The notes under the pieces were generated by a model, which worked only from the letters and a program-made list of their open reading frames with translations, did no database searches and was not told the DNA's origin. From Prochlorococcus sp. AG-409-B13 (GTDB taxonomy: Bacteria > Cyanobacteriota > Cyanobacteriia > PCC-6307 > Cyanobiaceae): a DNA stretch of 64,000 bases. How positions within the stretch are numbered: the first letter of the stretch is position 1; every line of letters starts with the position of its first letter. The position numbers were made by a program, and so were the translations under genes. Positions 1 to 10,616 of the stretch are shown here, piece by piece. Location: positions 147,408-211,407 of the forward strand of contig QCJM01000001.1 in the NCBI GenBank assembly GCA_003216035.1, read 5' to 3'.

Positions 1-408
1 AGCAAACACAGTTGCACCATCCAAAACAGTATTACTTGCCTTTAACTGAGGTACAAGTTCATGTCCATGAAAAAGATTGTCTCCCAAAATCAAAACCACA
101 GGAGAGCCTGCTAAAAAATCTGAACCAATCAGAAAGGCTTGTGCCAACCCACCAGGACTAGGCTGCTCTGCGTAGTTAATACTCATTCCCAATGAGGTTC
201 CATCTCCAAGAAGACGTTTAAAAGCCTCCAAGTCTTGGGGAGTGGTAATAATCAAAACTTCTCTAATCCCCGCCAGCATTAGAGTTGTTAAAGGGTAAAA
301 AATCATAGGCTTGTCATAAACAGGAAGCAACTGCTTACTTACAGCCCTCGTAATTGGATGCAGCCGCGTTCCACTGCCACCAGCGAGAATGATGCCCTTG
401 CGTGTCAT
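1..408 (-). CDS. rfbA: Glucose-1-phosphate thymidylyltransferase, C-terminus cut off by window edge
   Basis: Makes dTDP-glucose from glucose-1-phosphate and dTTP, the first step of dTDP-rhamnose synthesis for surface polysaccharide. The reverse strand is open from the ATG at 408 to the window edge (136 codons). The nucleotidyltransferase signature [11 protein letters not shown] lies near residues 8-18, followed by [11 protein letters not shown] (the sugar-nucleotide binding Lys), [11 protein letters not shown] and LGDN. The full family length is about 290-300 residues, so more than half is missing to the left. It is divergent from the GNAT gene with a 42 bp gap. Other rfb genes would be expected beyond the left edge (inference). 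Confidence 0.93.
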   Translation of the reverse strand, partial: MTRKGIILAGGSGTRLHPITRAVSKQLLPVYDKPMIFYPLTTLMLAGIREVLIITTPQDLEAFKRLLGDGTSLGMSINYAEQPSPGGLAQAFLIGSDFLAGSPVVLILGDNLFHGHELVPQLKASNTVLDGATVFA

Positions 409-450
409 AACGCCTAGTCGCTGAGAGGATGCTGCCATGGAGCTTATGAA

Positions 451-909
451 ATGGTTGCCATCCGTCTAATCCAACACAAAAAAGGTGCACCAGGTCTCAG
501 ATGGTTAGGACTAGGCCCTGACCTGATTCCTTGTAGGGGCCTGCTCAAATTAAAGAGTCTTCTCGAAAAGCACGCGTTTTGGGCTAAAGGACGGACTAAA
601 AAACAACTTAGACGTCTCTTGGCAGGTAGCAGCGTGGTAGTAAGCCTATGGCATGGGAAAAGGATGGTTGGATTTGGTCGCGCAACCAGTGATGGAATAT
701 ATCGAGCAGTGCTTTGGGACATTGTGGTAGCCGATGACCTGCAAGGCCAAGGCTTAGGGAGCAAAGTGGTAGAAGCACTATTAAAAGCTCGGGAGGTCTC
801 TGGAGTTGAACGGGTATATCTAATGACTAGCAATAGTGCAAGTTTTTATAACCAACTAGGTTTTCGCAACGTTGGCCATCAGCAATTGCTTTTATTTGAT
901 CGCATTTAG
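451..909 (+). CDS. GNAT family N-acetyltransferase, Ycf52-like
   Basis: 152-residue acetyltransferase. The C-terminal half has the GNAT acetyl-CoA pyrophosphate-binding pattern: [20 protein letters not shown] (a Q/R-x-x-G-x-G/A type loop), then a [16 protein letters not shown] motif that is typical of the last GNAT strands. This arrangement resembles the cyanobacterial/plastid Ycf52 and plant NSI-type acetyltransferases (family knowledge); the substrate is not known from the sequence. The ATG at 451 is chosen because an upstream ATG at 437 is out of frame and stops quickly. It is divergently placed to rfbA and followed by a tRNA-Gly on the other strand. Confidence 0.85.
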   Translation: MVAIRLIQHKKGAPGLRWLGLGPDLIPCRGLLKLKSLLEKHAFWAKGRTKKQLRRLLAGSSVVVSLWHGKRMVGFGRATSDGIYRAVLWDIVVADDLQGQGLGSKVVEALLKAREVSGVERVYLMTSNSASFYNQLGFRNVGHQQLLLFDRI

Positions 910-928
910 TCAAATAAACAATCATTAA

Positions 929-1000
929 AGCGGATGAAGAGATTCGAACTCTCGACCCTCTCCTTGGCAAGGAGATGCTCTACCACTGAGCTACATCCGC
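929..1000 (-). tRNA. trnG: tRNA-Gly (anticodon GCC)
   Basis: A 72-nt cloverleaf on the minus strand. The 7-bp acceptor stem pairs GCGGATG with CATCCGC, the D arm contains AGCTCAGTGGTAGAGC, the anticodon stem CTCCT/AGGAG encloses the loop TGCCA region with GCC as anticodon, and the T arm contains GTTCGAATC. CCA is not encoded. It sits between the GNAT gene and ribH. Confidence 0.96.
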
Positions 1001-1076
1001 ATTCAGCCAGATAAAGAATGCTTTCTGACTTGAGCAGCATGCCCTAAAAAAGGGGACCTGGTCAAATATGAACTTT

Positions 1077-1571
1077 TCAACTAGAAACCGTTGAATTATT
1101 TAAATCGCCCATCAAAGAACCCATTTCTAGAGCTTGCAATGCATAAGTCCAGCCCAAATTACTTTTAATTCCTGCTCTCTCTAGAGCTTGTTGCATTGTG
1201 TCAGTAGTTAAAACTCCAAAAATTACAGGGACGCCAGTCTCACGGGAAACGGTAGCTATGCCCTTACTTGCCTCAGATACCACAACATCAAAATGGGGAG
1301 TATCGCCTCTAATAACCGCCCCAAGAGTAATTAAAACTTGGTATTTCCCACTACGTGCAAGAGATTGAGCAACTATAGGTAACTCAAAAGAGCCCGGCAC
1401 CCAAGCCACATCCAATTGTTTGCTTTTTTCTGTAATGTCAACACCGTGCCTAGATAAACAATCCAAGCAACCACTAAGCAACTTTGCGGTAACCAAATCA
1501 TTGAACCTGGCTACAACAACAGCTATGCGTAAAGCTGAAGCTCCTGTAAACCTTCCTTCAATAGTGGCCAT
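1077..1571 (-). CDS. ribH: 6,7-dimethyl-8-ribityllumazine synthase
   Basis: Penultimate riboflavin enzyme, condensing ribityl-aminouracil with dihydroxybutanone phosphate. The 164-residue length fits the family. Visible motifs are VVARFN near residue 20, PGSFELP near 60, and [14 protein letters not shown], which carries the catalytic His and the phosphate-binding residues. The start ATG at 1571 gives MATIEGRF, a typical cyanobacterial start. The gene lies downstream of psbZ on the same strand. A hairpin (1578-1604) falls just ahead of the start. Confidence 0.96.
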   Translation of the reverse strand: MATIEGRFTGASALRIAVVVARFNDLVTAKLLSGCLDCLSRHGVDITEKSKQLDVAWVPGSFELPIVAQSLARSGKYQVLITLGAVIRGDTPHFDVVVSEASKGIATVSRETGVPVIFGVLTTDTMQQALERAGIKSNLGWTYALQALEMGSLMGDLNNSTVSS

Positions 1572-1577
1572 TATTTC

Positions 1578-1604
1578 GTGGGAGTAATGCTTTCATAATC
1601 CCAC
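1578..1604 (-). promoter_or_regulatory. Inverted repeat just upstream of ribH
   Basis: GTGGGA (1578-1583) and TCCCAC (1599-1604) are perfect 6-bp arms around a 15-nt loop that can form a further ATG/CAT pairing. In the transcript this hairpin would end about 7 nt before the ribH start codon, so it could affect initiation. It does not resemble an FMN riboswitch. Function is inferred only. Confidence 0.25.
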
Positions 1605-1686
1605 TACGGTATAAGCCAAGTGGTTTTTTAGGCCACAAAGATTGATTAAAGCTATTGATCAGACCCTTTGTTGGGGCAAAACGCAC

Positions 1687-1896
1687 CTAAAGCTGGTGCG
1701 TAATATATTCACCAACAAAAGCATTGAGGAGTACCAGGTGGAACCAAACCCCACCAATGATCTCAATGATCCGAATCTCTCTGTTGCGACGATCGCCTGG
1801 ATTGGATTGGGCCATATAAAGCACTGGGACCCCGACTACCAATATTAATGAGGCGAATAAAAGTGCGTTCGCGGTGATGAAGCTAATGAACTGCAT
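1687..1896 (-). CDS. psbZ: Photosystem II protein PsbZ (Ycf9)
   Basis: 69-residue two-helix thylakoid protein. Helix 1 runs about residues 5-27 with the LVVGVPVLY motif expected for PsbZ at its end; a polar stromal loop (SNPGDRRNREIR) follows; helix 2 contains IIGGVWFHLVLLNAFV. PsbZ sits at the edge of the PSII core and affects antenna association (family knowledge). The loop is longer and more basic than in freshwater cyanobacteria. I chose the ATG at 1896 rather than an upstream in-frame start (2013), whose extra 39 residues look non-coding. Its place between ribH and mutS fits picocyanobacterial gene order as I recall it. Confidence 0.82.
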   Translation of the reverse strand: MQFISFITANALLFASLILVVGVPVLYMAQSNPGDRRNREIRIIEIIGGVWFHLVLLNAFVGEYITHQL

Positions 1897-2053
1897 GGGG
1901 AAAGGGCGACAGAGCCAATGCTCACAGCATGCACAAATTCTCCCATGGAGTAGTGGCCAATAACTAAAAGCATGCCTCGTGTGTCGCGAGGCTTCACATG
2001 CAAAAAAAATCAACCCCCTTACTATGCGATCTATTCACGGGTAGGAGGCAACC

Positions 2054-4831
2054 ATGACTTCCGACGCTGAACCGCTGCAAGGCAGCTTGTTTGGAGATAA
2101 AACGACGGTGCCTGAGAGCATCAAATCTGCTCAAAAAGACTATGAACCATCCAACAAAGCCCTATCAGAAGCAGAACTAGTTGCGGATGCCAAAAGCCGA
2201 CCTAGGCCAAGAAAAATAGACACAAACGAGAATCCTGGGCCATCTACCTGCTCTCAAGCTGAAGGGAAAAATATCCTCAGCTCAGACTTACCAAGATGGT
2301 CTCACCACAAGCTTGTCGATAAAGAACAACTAACACCCGTCCTCCGTCATTACGTAGATCTCAAATCTGCCAATCCAGACAGGGTTTTGCTTTATAGGCT
2401 CGGGGATTTCTTTGAATGTTTTTTTGAAGATGCAATAAAGCTTTCAAAGTTATTAGAAATAACACTCACTGGGAAAGACGGTGGCAAGACATTAGGAAGA
2501 GTGCCTATGGCGGGGATCCCTCATCATGCCTCCGATCGCTACTGCGCAGATCTCATTAAGCATGGATTGAGCGTCGCAATATGTGACCAATTAGAAGCCA
2601 TCCCTACCAAAGGGTCTCTACTGAAAAGAGGAATCACCCGAGTTCTTACTCCTGGAACAGTTATTGAAGAAGGAATGTTGCAATCACGAAGAAACAATTG
2701 GTTAGCAGCAGTTATCGCAGAACCAGCTAAAGAGAACAAACCCTTTAGCTGGGGCCTTGCCACTGCAGATATCAGCACAGGAGAGTTCGTTGTCTCAGAA
2801 GGTAAAGAAAGTCGATTACTGCATCAAGAACTCTCAAAGCTCGAAGCTTCTGAAGTTATTTGGAGTAACTCTTCAGAGCTCAACAATCAAAAAAATTGGT
2901 GTCCTGAACGACTAGAAATCAAGTCAATAGCTAGTACGCCATTCAGCCATCCTGAAGCGGAAATGATGCTGAAAAAACATTTTCAACTAAACACTATTAA
3001 TGGCCTAGGTCTTCAAGATTTGCCATTTGCCCTAAGAGCTTCTGGAGGACTGCTTGCTTATTTGAAGGACACCAAAGCCATTAACTCAAGAAGCTCGGAA
3101 GAAAAAAGGGAACAATCTGTCCCCCTCGATTTTCCAAAAATCACTTTTCCAGGAGATTCATTAGTACTAGATGCACAAACTCGCCGCAATTTGGAATTAA
3201 CCGCGACCCAAAAAGATAATCAATTTCAAGGTTCACTCTTGTGGGCTATAGACCGAACCCTGACCGCAATGGGTGGCCGCTGTCTGAGACGTTGGATAGA
3301 AGCTCCACTTCTAGATGTTGTTGAAATCCGAGCACGTCAAACAGTTGTTAGCAACTTGGTAGCAAAAAAAGCTCTTCGCCATGAGCTTCGTCGCATTCTT
3401 CGAGCGATGAGTGATCTAGAAAGACTGGCTGGGCGTGCAGGAGCAGGCCAAGCAGGAGCACGAGATATTGTCGCGATTGCAGATGGACTAGAAAGACTGC
3501 CGCAATTAGCTCAAAAACTCCAAGCGATTCGAAATGATTCGCCTAATTGGTTTTTACCACTGCTTGATACAGATCAAGATCTAATTCAATTAGCAACCAC
3601 AATTCGCCATGACTTAATTAGCAATCCTCCCTTAAGTCTTAGTGAAGGAGGACTAATTCATGATGGAATAGACCCAATTCTTGATGGACTCAGAAATCAA
3701 CTTGATGATCAAGATAGCTGGTTACGTAATCAAGAAATTTTAGAGCGTAAATTAAGTGGAAATGCAAATCTACGGCTCCAACATCACAGAACCTTTGGCT
3801 ATTTCATAGCTGTAAGCAAAGCAAAATCTGAAAATGTACCTGATCATTGGATTAGACGGCAAACACTGGCCAATGAAGAGCGCTTTATAACTCCTTCACT
3901 TAAAGCGAGAGAAGGCAAGATTTTTGAAGCAAAAGCAAGAGCAAGTGAGCGGGAATATGAACTCTTCTGCAAGCTTCGGGAAATAGTTGGAACTAAAGCA
4001 TCAGCAATTAGAAAAGCAGCTCGTGCAGTTGCTGGGTTAGATGCTTTAACAGGTTTAGCAGAAGTAGCAGCAACAAACTCATATTGTCAACCTGAAATTC
4101 TCGACACGGAAACTGCATCAAATAGCAGAAAAATTCACATCCAAGGATCTAGGCATCCAGTTGTCGAGCAAATCTTGGCAGACGAGTTATTCCAACCAAA
4201 CGATGTCCTCCTGGGTGCAGATACTGATTTAATAATTTTAACTGGGCCTAATGCTAGTGGGAAAAGCTGTTATCTACGCCAAGTTGGATTGGTTCAGTTG
4301 TTAGCACAAATTGGCAGTTGGGTCCCTGCAAATAAAGCTTGTGTAAGCATCACAGATCAGATATTCACACGTGTAGGCGCAGTAGATGATTTGGCAGCAG
4401 GTCAGTCAACATTTATGGTCGAGATGACCGAGACAGCATATATTCTCAATCAAGCAACTAGTCAATCTTTAGTGCTGCTTGACGAAATAGGCAGAGGTAC
4501 TGCAACATTTGACGGCCTTTCAATCGCATGGGCAGTAAGTGAATTTTTAGCCCATGAAGTTAAATGCAGGAGTATATTTGCAACGCATTATCACGAACTG
4601 AACGAGCTATCAAAATCATTCAATAATGTCTCTAATTTTCAAGTCTTAGTAGAAGAAACTGGTAAAGATCTCCTATTCCTTCACAAAATTACACCTGGAG
4701 GTGCGAGTAGGAGTTATGGAATAGAAGCTGCACGTTTAGCTGGCGTACCTTCCAAGGTCATCCAAAGATCACGCCAAATACTTGAGAAGCTACAACAACC
4801 AAATAACAAAGAGATTCCTAATGCTGCATGA
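2054..4831 (+). CDS. mutS: DNA mismatch repair protein MutS
   Basis: 925-residue MutS1. The mismatch-recognition domain contains GDFFE (residues 117-121), the Phe-x-Glu wedge that stacks on the mispair. The ATPase has Walker A GPNASGKS (731-738), the [14 protein letters not shown]alker B/signature block and the FATHYHEL switch. The family is usually 850-880 residues; the excess is an N-terminal extension of about 90 polar, low-complexity residues before the conserved domain. A clear Shine-Dalgarno (AGGAGG, 2043-2048) precedes the ATG at 2054. It is divergent from psbZ and convergent with cobH, with only 12 bp between stops. Confidence 0.97.
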   Translation: MTSDAEPLQGSLFGDKTTVPESIKSAQKDYEPSNKALSEAELVADAKSRPRPRKIDTNENPGPSTCSQAEGKNILSSDLPRWSHHKLVDKEQLTPVLRHYVDLKSANPDRVLLYRLGDFFECFFEDAIKLSKLLEITLTGKDGGKTLGRVPMAGIPHHASDRYCADLIKHGLSVAICDQLEAIPTKGSLLKRGITRVLTPGTVIEEGMLQSRRNNWLAAVIAEPAKENKPFSWGLATADISTGEFVVSEGKESRLLHQELSKLEASEVIWSNSSELNNQKNWCPERLEIKSIASTPFSHPEAEMMLKKHFQLNTINGLGLQDLPFALRASGGLLAYLKDTKAINSRSSEEKREQSVPLDFPKITFPGDSLVLDAQTRRNLELTATQKDNQFQGSLLWAIDRTLTAMGGRCLRRWIEAPLLDVVEIRARQTVVSNLVAKKALRHELRRILRAMSDLERLAGRAGAGQAGARDIVAIADGLERLPQLAQKLQAIRNDSPNWFLPLLDTDQDLIQLATTIRHDLISNPPLSLSEGGLIHDGIDPILDGLRNQLDDQDSWLRNQEILERKLSGNANLRLQHHRTFGYFIAVSKAKSENVPDHWIRRQTLANEERFITPSLKAREGKIFEAKARASEREYELFCKLREIVGTKASAIRKAARAVAGLDALTGLAEVAATNSYCQPEILDTETASNSRKIHIQGSRHPVVEQILADELFQPNDVLLGADTDLIILTGPNASGKSCYLRQVGLVQLLAQIGSWVPANKACVSITDQIFTRVGAVDDLAAGQSTFMVEMTETAYILNQATSQSLVLLDEIGRGTATFDGLSIAWAVSEFLAHEVKCRSIFATHYHELNELSKSFNNVSNFQVLVEETGKDLLFLHKITPGGASRSYGIEAARLAGVPSKVIQRSRQILEKLQQPNNKEIPNAA

Positions 4832-4843
4832 GTAATTCGTTCG

Positions 4844-5491
4844 TTATTGATCTCTCATTGAAGCCCTCAATAATGCATTTATAGCTGCCGCCGCAAGGCC
4901 AGCTCCCCCACGAGTACCGTCAATACTTATATAAGGCAAAGTGCTGTTAATTAATTTGTGCTTACTATCAAGTACACCTACAAAACCTACCGGCATACCA
5001 ATAATCAAGCTTGGAGCCAAGGCCCCTTCGAGGACTAAGTCCAAAAGAGAACTTAAAGCCATGGGTGCACTACCAATCAAAACAATCGGAGACCGATCAC
5101 CTTTAAATTCTGATGAAAGCTCTAGCCAAGCCCGCCTCATCCCTATAGCAGTTCGAGTAGATCCTTGCGGGGCGTGTTCTGGAGCCCAATCAAGCACGCA
5201 TCTAACAATGGAATTAAGTGTGCGACCAGCCATGGGCTTAACACCAGCCAATGCCATTGCGGTATCAGTCAAAATTGGAGCACCTTGACACAGAGCAAAC
5301 ACTCCTGATTGGCAGGCTCCATTACTAAACCTCAACAAATACTGAATACCAAAATCTCCGCTACTGTGAACTATTCTCTCGAGAACTTGCTGTTGCAAAG
5401 GATCGAGATCAGTTACATCCAATTGCGCCTTAATGCGGCGAATGCTCTCAATAAAAATCGGATGATCCAATTTGGAAAATTGTTCTGTCAT
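4844..5491 (-). CDS. cobH: Precorrin-8X methylmutase
   Basis: Moves the C-11 methyl group to C-12 to give hydrogenobyrinate (or the cobalt form) in cobalamin synthesis. 215 residues, normal for CobH/CbiC. His42 in IVHSSGD is the expected catalytic residue. GSAPMAL, GMPVGFVGV and the following DSK are family signatures, and GTRGGAGLAAAAINAL closes the domain. No other cob genes are adjacent. The gene is convergent with mutS and divergent from holA (53 bp gap). Confidence 0.94.
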   Translation of the reverse strand: MTEQFSKLDHPIFIESIRRIKAQLDVTDLDPLQQQVLERIVHSSGDFGIQYLLRFSNGACQSGVFALCQGAPILTDTAMALAGVKPMAGRTLNSIVRCVLDWAPEHAPQGSTRTAIGMRRAWLELSSEFKGDRSPIVLIGSAPMALSSLLDLVLEGALAPSLIIGMPVGFVGVLDSKHKLINSTLPYISIDGTRGGAGLAAAAINALLRASMRDQ

Positions 5492-5544
5492 GAACCAACT
5501 CTATTAAGTCATCATCTAGTTAATCCCTCTAGTCTGCTGAGAAT

Positions 5545-6552
5545 ATGCCGATACATCTGATTTGGGGCGATGATATCGCTGCTAGCGAAAGAGAAATAAC
5601 CAAGTTAATCAATGAACTAATTGATCCTGCCTGGAAAAACATCAATCTAAGTCGACTTGATGGAACAAATTCCTTACAAGTCAATCAAGCTCTTACAGAA
5701 GCGCGTACTCCTCCATTCGGGAATGGAGCAAGATTAATTTTGCTAAAACAAAGTCCGATTTGCAATAATTGTTCTAACGAAATTGCAAAATCATTCGAAG
5801 ATTTGCTGGAATTAATCCCTAAAAATACACACTTAATTCTAGTAAATACGAACAAGCCTGACGGTCGATTAAAAACTACCAAAACCCTGCAAAAGCTCAT
5901 TAAAAACAAACAAGCTACAGAAAAAAATTATACCCTACCAACAGCATGGGATGGCGCTGGCCAAAGAGATTTAGTGATAAGAACAGCATCTGATCTAAAT
6001 TTAGAGCTTGAGCCAGAAGCTATTTCATTTCTAATTGAAGCAATTGGGAATGACAGTAGCAGGCTTAGCTCCGAGCTAAAGAAACTTGCACTTCATGCAG
6101 AAACAAACAAACAAAAGATTTCAGAAAAAAATCATCTTTTAATTACTCTAAAAACCGCTCAGGCACTAATCGATGGGATGGCAACCAATGCACTAGAAAT
6201 TGGCAACTCGCTATTAAATGAAGAGATTGGAGATGCAATTGCCCGCCTAGACTCACTACTAGATAGTGGGGAACCAGCTCTGCGCATTCTTGCAACACTC
6301 ACCGGCCAAATTAGAGGCTGGCTATGGGTCAGCCTCTTGGAGCTGCAAGGAGAGCGAAACGTATCCGTCATCGCAGAAGCTGCAGGCATAGGAAATCCCA
6401 AACGGATATATATCATGCGTAAGCAACTAAAAGGCAGGCCTCCAAAACAATTCCTAAACTTGTTAAGCCGAATGTTAGAAATAGAAGCTTCCCTTAAAAA
6501 GGGTGTACTTCCTAAAGATGCTTTTCGAGATGGTCTAATCAACCAAAACTAA
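5545..6552 (+). CDS. holA: DNA polymerase III delta subunit
   Basis: Clamp-loader delta subunit, which opens the beta sliding clamp. The 335-residue length fits. The N-terminus MPIHLIWGDD corresponds to the nucleotide-binding-like first domain that has lost Walker residues; the region around IRTASDLNLELEPEAISFLIEAIGND and the C-terminal collar helices (LLDSGEPALRILATLTGQIR) match the family. It lies directly upstream of lysC on the same strand, with 47 bp between. dnaX, its loader partner, is at 21 kb. Confidence 0.9.
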   Translation: MPIHLIWGDDIAASEREITKLINELIDPAWKNINLSRLDGTNSLQVNQALTEARTPPFGNGARLILLKQSPICNNCSNEIAKSFEDLLELIPKNTHLILVNTNKPDGRLKTTKTLQKLIKNKQATEKNYTLPTAWDGAGQRDLVIRTASDLNLELEPEAISFLIEAIGNDSSRLSSELKKLALHAETNKQKISEKNHLLITLKTAQALIDGMATNALEIGNSLLNEEIGDAIARLDSLLDSGEPALRILATLTGQIRGWLWVSLLELQGERNVSVIAEAAGIGNPKRIYIMRKQLKGRPPKQFLNLLSRMLEIEASLKKGVLPKDAFRDGLINQN

Positions 6553-6599
6553 TTTGCTACTTCACACTGAAAGAATCAAAACCTCCCTTGTGACTTTGA

Positions 6600-8369
6600 A
6601 TGGCTTTGCTGGTGCAAAAATTTGGTGGTACATCCGTAGGGAATGTACAGCGGATACAAGCCGTAGCAAAGCGAATTGCGTTCAGCAAAGACTTAGGGAA
6701 CGACTTAGTGATAGTTGTCTCTGCAATGGGACATACAACCGATGAGCTAACTGACTTAGCAAAAACCATTAGCAGCAATCCACCGCAACGTGAAATGGAC
6801 ATGCTGCTTGCAACAGGAGAGCAAGTCTCCATTGCATTGCTTTCAATAGCCCTTCACAAGCTCGGAGTGCCTGCGATATCAATGACTGGCACCCAAGTCG
6901 GAATCGTTACAGAGTCCTCCCATGGGCGCGCAAGAATTTTGGAAGTAAGGACTGAACGCATAAAGGCACGCCTTAACGAAGGCCAAGTTGTAGTGGTTGC
7001 AGGATTCCAAGGAACTAGTCAAAGCAGTGGCGGCACTGCAGAGATAACAACACTAGGGAGAGGTGGGTCAGATACATCTGCCGTGGCATTAGCGACGGCC
7101 TTATCTGCAGAAGCATGTGAGATTTACACCGATGTTCCTGGTGTACTTACAACCGATCCACGCAAAGTTGCAGATGCGCAATTAATGCCAGAACTTAGCT
7201 GCGACGAAATGCTTGAATTAGCAAGCCTTGGAGCATCTGTCCTACATCCAAGAGCCGTAGAAATAGCAAGAAACTATGGAGTAACCCTAGTAGTTCGTTC
7301 AAGCTGGAACGAAGATCCTGGAACTACTCTCACCAGTCGCCCAGCTCGCCCACTAGGTAGAGAAGGACTGGAGCTTGGTCGGCCAGTAGATGGGTTAGAG
7401 CTCTTAGAAAAGCAAGCAGTATTTGGCTTATCTCATGTGCCAGATCAACCAGGAATGGCAGCAACACTATTCGAAGCGCTTTCAAATGGTGGGGTGAATG
7501 TCGACCTGATTATTCAAGCGACCCATGAAGAGAATACAAATGACATCACATTCACAGTGTCCGAAAATGAACTATCCAACGCTCAAATTCTCTGCGAAAG
7601 CCTGATAGCAACTCTGGGAGGAAAACTCACTATTCAAAAAAATATGACCAAGCTGAGCATTAGCGGTGCAGGAATTATGGGCAGACCTGGCATCGCTGCA
7701 AACCTCTTCGATACTCTATCAAGAGCTGGTATTAACCTCCGACTTATAGCTACTAGTGAAGTAAAAGTAAGCTGTGTTATTGATGCATCCCTTGGGACAA
7801 AAGCGTTGCGTGTAGCTAGCGAAGCGTTTGAGCTAAATGATAGTCAAATCAGCCTCAATCCTCCAATTCATGGAAAAGGTCAACCTGAAGTCAGAGGAGT
7901 AGCAATGGATCCAGACCAAGCACAATTAAGCGTGAGAAAAGTCCCAGATAAACCTGGAACAGCAGCAGCTCTTTGTGCAGCCCTAGCTGATCAAGGTATA
8001 AGCATAGATGCAATTGTTCAATCAGAAAGACACCATCCAGATGGAACACGAGACATTAGCTTTATGCTGAAAAAAGAGGATCGGGAAAAAGCAGATAATG
8101 CACTGGCACCTCTTCTAGCTCAATGGTTGGGTGCCTACTTAGAAGATGGACCTGAAATAACACGTATAAGTGCTGTAGGAGCTGGCATGCCAGCAACTGC
8201 AGGAACCGCAGCTCGCATGTTTAGAGCAATAGCCGATGCTGATATAAATATCGCAATGATTGCCACTAGCGAAATACGCACAAGCTGTGTGGTTACAGCA
8301 ACTGCAGGAATCACAGCTTTGCAAGCGGTTCACTCTTGCTTTGGCCTAGGTAAAAAAAGCGCCCTATAA
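6600..8369 (+). CDS. lysC: Aspartate kinase with four ACT domains
   Basis: Phosphorylates aspartate, the entry to Lys, Met and Thr synthesis. Residues 1 to about 250 are the amino-acid kinase domain, starting with KFGGTSVGN (7-15) and including GRGGSDTSAVALA and the EIYTDVPGV loop. The rest holds two tandem pairs of ACT modules: GLSHVPDQPGMAATLF and SISGAGIMGRPGIAANLF, then VRKVPDKPGTAAALC and ISAVGAGMPATAGTAARMF. At 589 residues it is much longer than the usual ~410 with two ACT domains; the longer form is known in cyanobacteria. Allosteric control by Lys/Thr is expected. asd and dapA, the next steps, are at 14.6-16.6 kb. Confidence 0.96.
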   Translation: MALLVQKFGGTSVGNVQRIQAVAKRIAFSKDLGNDLVIVVSAMGHTTDELTDLAKTISSNPPQREMDMLLATGEQVSIALLSIALHKLGVPAISMTGTQVGIVTESSHGRARILEVRTERIKARLNEGQVVVVAGFQGTSQSSGGTAEITTLGRGGSDTSAVALATALSAEACEIYTDVPGVLTTDPRKVADAQLMPELSCDEMLELASLGASVLHPRAVEIARNYGVTLVVRSSWNEDPGTTLTSRPARPLGREGLELGRPVDGLELLEKQAVFGLSHVPDQPGMAATLFEALSNGGVNVDLIIQATHEENTNDITFTVSENELSNAQILCESLIATLGGKLTIQKNMTKLSISGAGIMGRPGIAANLFDTLSRAGINLRLIATSEVKVSCVIDASLGTKALRVASEAFELNDSQISLNPPIHGKGQPEVRGVAMDPDQAQLSVRKVPDKPGTAAALCAALADQGISIDAIVQSERHHPDGTRDISFMLKKEDREKADNALAPLLAQWLGAYLEDGPEITRISAVGAGMPATAGTAARMFRAIADADINIAMIATSEIRTSCVVTATAGITALQAVHSCFGLGKKSAL

Positions 8370-8404
8370 TTAAAGGAGCAAATATAAACTAAAGCAATTC
8401 ACAA

Positions 8405-10447
8405 TCACTTTTTACCTAGCATCCTTTTTCTTAAATATTTAATTCTATCTCTAATTTTTGCAGCTTCTTCAAAATCCAAACCCTTCGCAGCTTCTTTCAT
8501 CTTAATCTCTAATTGTTCAATCAAATCAGGCAACATCTCAAGTGCCAACCCTGCATCCATATTTTCCTTAAAAGCATCTGCAGTCTCTCCAGCAATCTTA
8601 ATCAAGTCATGGCCTTCTACTTCATTTTGTAACCGCCTAGAAATCTCAAGAAAAGAAAGGATAGAATTTGTAGACTTCTTACCTGCAGGCTTAGGAGTAA
8701 TTCCATTCTCCTTATTATAAGTTTCCTGAATAAAGCGACGTCTTTCAGTTTCATTTATAGCTTTCGACATCGATTTCGTAAGGTTATCTGCATATAAAAT
8801 AGCCAAACCTTCAATATGCCTTGCAGCTCTACCTATTGTCTGAATCAATGATCTTTCAGCTCTAAGGAACCCCTCTTTATCGGCATCAAGAATAACTACC
8901 AGAGAAACTTCCGGTAAATCCAATCCCTCTCGAAGTAAGTTAACCCCTACCAGAACATCATATTCACCTAATCTAAGGTCTTGAATAATCTCAATTCTCT
9001 CAATTGAATGAATCTCAGAGTGTAAATAACGTACTCTAACTCCATTGTCAGCAAGATAATCTGTCAAGTCTTCAGCCATCCTCTTTGTCAAAGTAGTTAC
9101 TAAAACTCTTTGTTTTTTTAAAGCTCTTTTATTGATCTCACCCAATAAGTCTTCAACTTGCCCTTCGGTGGGTCTCACTTCAACCAAAGGGTCTAGTACT
9201 CCAGTTGGTCGAATTACTTGTTCAGCTACATCGCCATTACTTTTTTGTAGCTCCCAATCACCAGGCGTCGCACTAATAAAAACTGTTTGCTTAGCTTTTT
9301 CCCAAAACTCTTCACTCTTCAATGGACGGTTGTCAGCAGCACTTGGCAATCTAAAACCATGTTCTATTAAAACCTTCTTTCTAGCCTGATCGCCATTGTA
9401 CATAGCCTGCAATTGAGAACAAGTTACATGACTTTCATCCACAACTAATAACCAATTATCTGGAAAATAATCAATTAAGCATTCGGGGGGTGTCCCTGCA
9501 GGCCGTCCAGCTAAATGACGAGCATAATTCTCAACTCCATTGCAATAACCAACTTCGCGCAACATTTCTAAGTCATAAGATGTACGTTGTTGCAACCTCT
9601 GAGATTCCAACAGTCTTCCCTCATTGTTTAATTCTTCCAAACGAAGCTTTAACTCTTGACTAATTGCATTTATGGCTGATTGAAGACGCTCCTTAGGTGT
9701 CACAAAATGCTTGGCCGGATAAATATTAATTGCCTGAAGACTCTGAAGTATTTCTCCTGTGATGGGATCTATATAGCGAATAGCCTCAACCTCATCACCA
9801 AAAAGCTCTATCCTCACTAATCGGTCTTCATATGCTGGTCCAATTTCGAGAACATCTCCCTTTACACGGAATCGGCCTCGCGCTATCTCAACATCATTCC
9901 GCATATACTGATTATTCACTAATTCCCGCAAGGATTGACGCAATTCAATAGACTCACCCACCCTAAATTTAACGGACGCCTTAAGGTATTCACTTGGAAT
10001 ACCCAACCCATATATACAACTAATTGATGCAACTACTATGACATCATTTCTTTCAAATAAAGATCTAGTAGCAGAGTGACGCAACATATCAATTTCTTCA
10101 TTGATAGATGCTGTCTTCGCAATATAAGTATCACTTACAGGGACATACGCTTCTGGCTGATAATAATCATAATACGATATAAAATATTCCACTGCATTCT
10201 CAGGGAAAAATTCTCTCAACTCATTACATAGCTGAGCTGCGAGTGTCTTATTATGTGCCAACACAAGTGCTGGCCGCCCTGTCTGAGCAATTACATTAGC
10301 AATAGTAAATGTCTTTCCTGTGCCTGTCGCGCCCAAAAGAGTCTGAAAACGTTTACCTCCATTAACACCATCAACCAAGCTAGCGATTGCATTAGGTTGG
10401 TCACCCTGAGGACTATAAGGGGCCTGGATATGATAGCTAGGCGTCAC
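8405..10447 (-). CDS. uvrB: Excinuclease ABC subunit B
   Basis: DNA damage verification helicase of nucleotide excision repair. 680 residues. Walker A GATGTGKT is at 39-46; the damage-probing beta-hairpin [12 protein letters not shown] is near residue 95; helicase motifs [15 protein letters not shown] and QTIGRAARH follow. The C-terminal UVR motif ([13 protein letters not shown]) that contacts UvrC is intact. Translation starts at GTG (10447). Upstream (10448-10616) I saw no LexA-type SOS box by eye. The gene is convergent with lysC. Confidence 0.97.
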   Translation of the reverse strand: MTPSYHIQAPYSPQGDQPNAIASLVDGVNGGKRFQTLLGATGTGKTFTIANVIAQTGRPALVLAHNKTLAAQLCNELREFFPENAVEYFISYYDYYQPEAYVPVSDTYIAKTASINEEIDMLRHSATRSLFERNDVIVVASISCIYGLGIPSEYLKASVKFRVGESIELRQSLRELVNNQYMRNDVEIARGRFRVKGDVLEIGPAYEDRLVRIELFGDEVEAIRYIDPITGEILQSLQAINIYPAKHFVTPKERLQSAINAISQELKLRLEELNNEGRLLESQRLQQRTSYDLEMLREVGYCNGVENYARHLAGRPAGTPPECLIDYFPDNWLLVVDESHVTCSQLQAMYNGDQARKKVLIEHGFRLPSAADNRPLKSEEFWEKAKQTVFISATPGDWELQKSNGDVAEQVIRPTGVLDPLVEVRPTEGQVEDLLGEINKRALKKQRVLVTTLTKRMAEDLTDYLADNGVRVRYLHSEIHSIERIEIIQDLRLGEYDVLVGVNLLREGLDLPEVSLVVILDADKEGFLRAERSLIQTIGRAARHIEGLAILYADNLTKSMSKAINETERRRFIQETYNKENGITPKPAGKKSTNSILSFLEISRRLQNEVEGHDLIKIAGETADAFKENMDAGLALEMLPDLIEQLEIKMKEAAKGLDFEEAAKIRDRIKYLRKRMLGKK

Positions 10448-10616
10448 AGTCCTGACCTGTAATCATTAATCTTATTCTGGGAAGGAATAAAAATCAATTC
10501 AAGATAATAATACGATGGCATAATAATTACTCATACATCTTTTCAATCTAAAAGCATTAAAATCAATGTCCTATTAAGCTTGTTATAATTTGCTTCACAT
10601 TTAACAATTCTCTCTG

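Noticed and set aside
1642..1848. Plus-strand frame antisense to psbZ
   Set aside because: It covers the psbZ region in the other direction, has no domain, and psbZ itself is a clear family member.
10448..10616. SOS box in the uvrB upstream region
   Set aside because: No LexA-like palindromic motif could be found by eye; the region is plain AT-rich.
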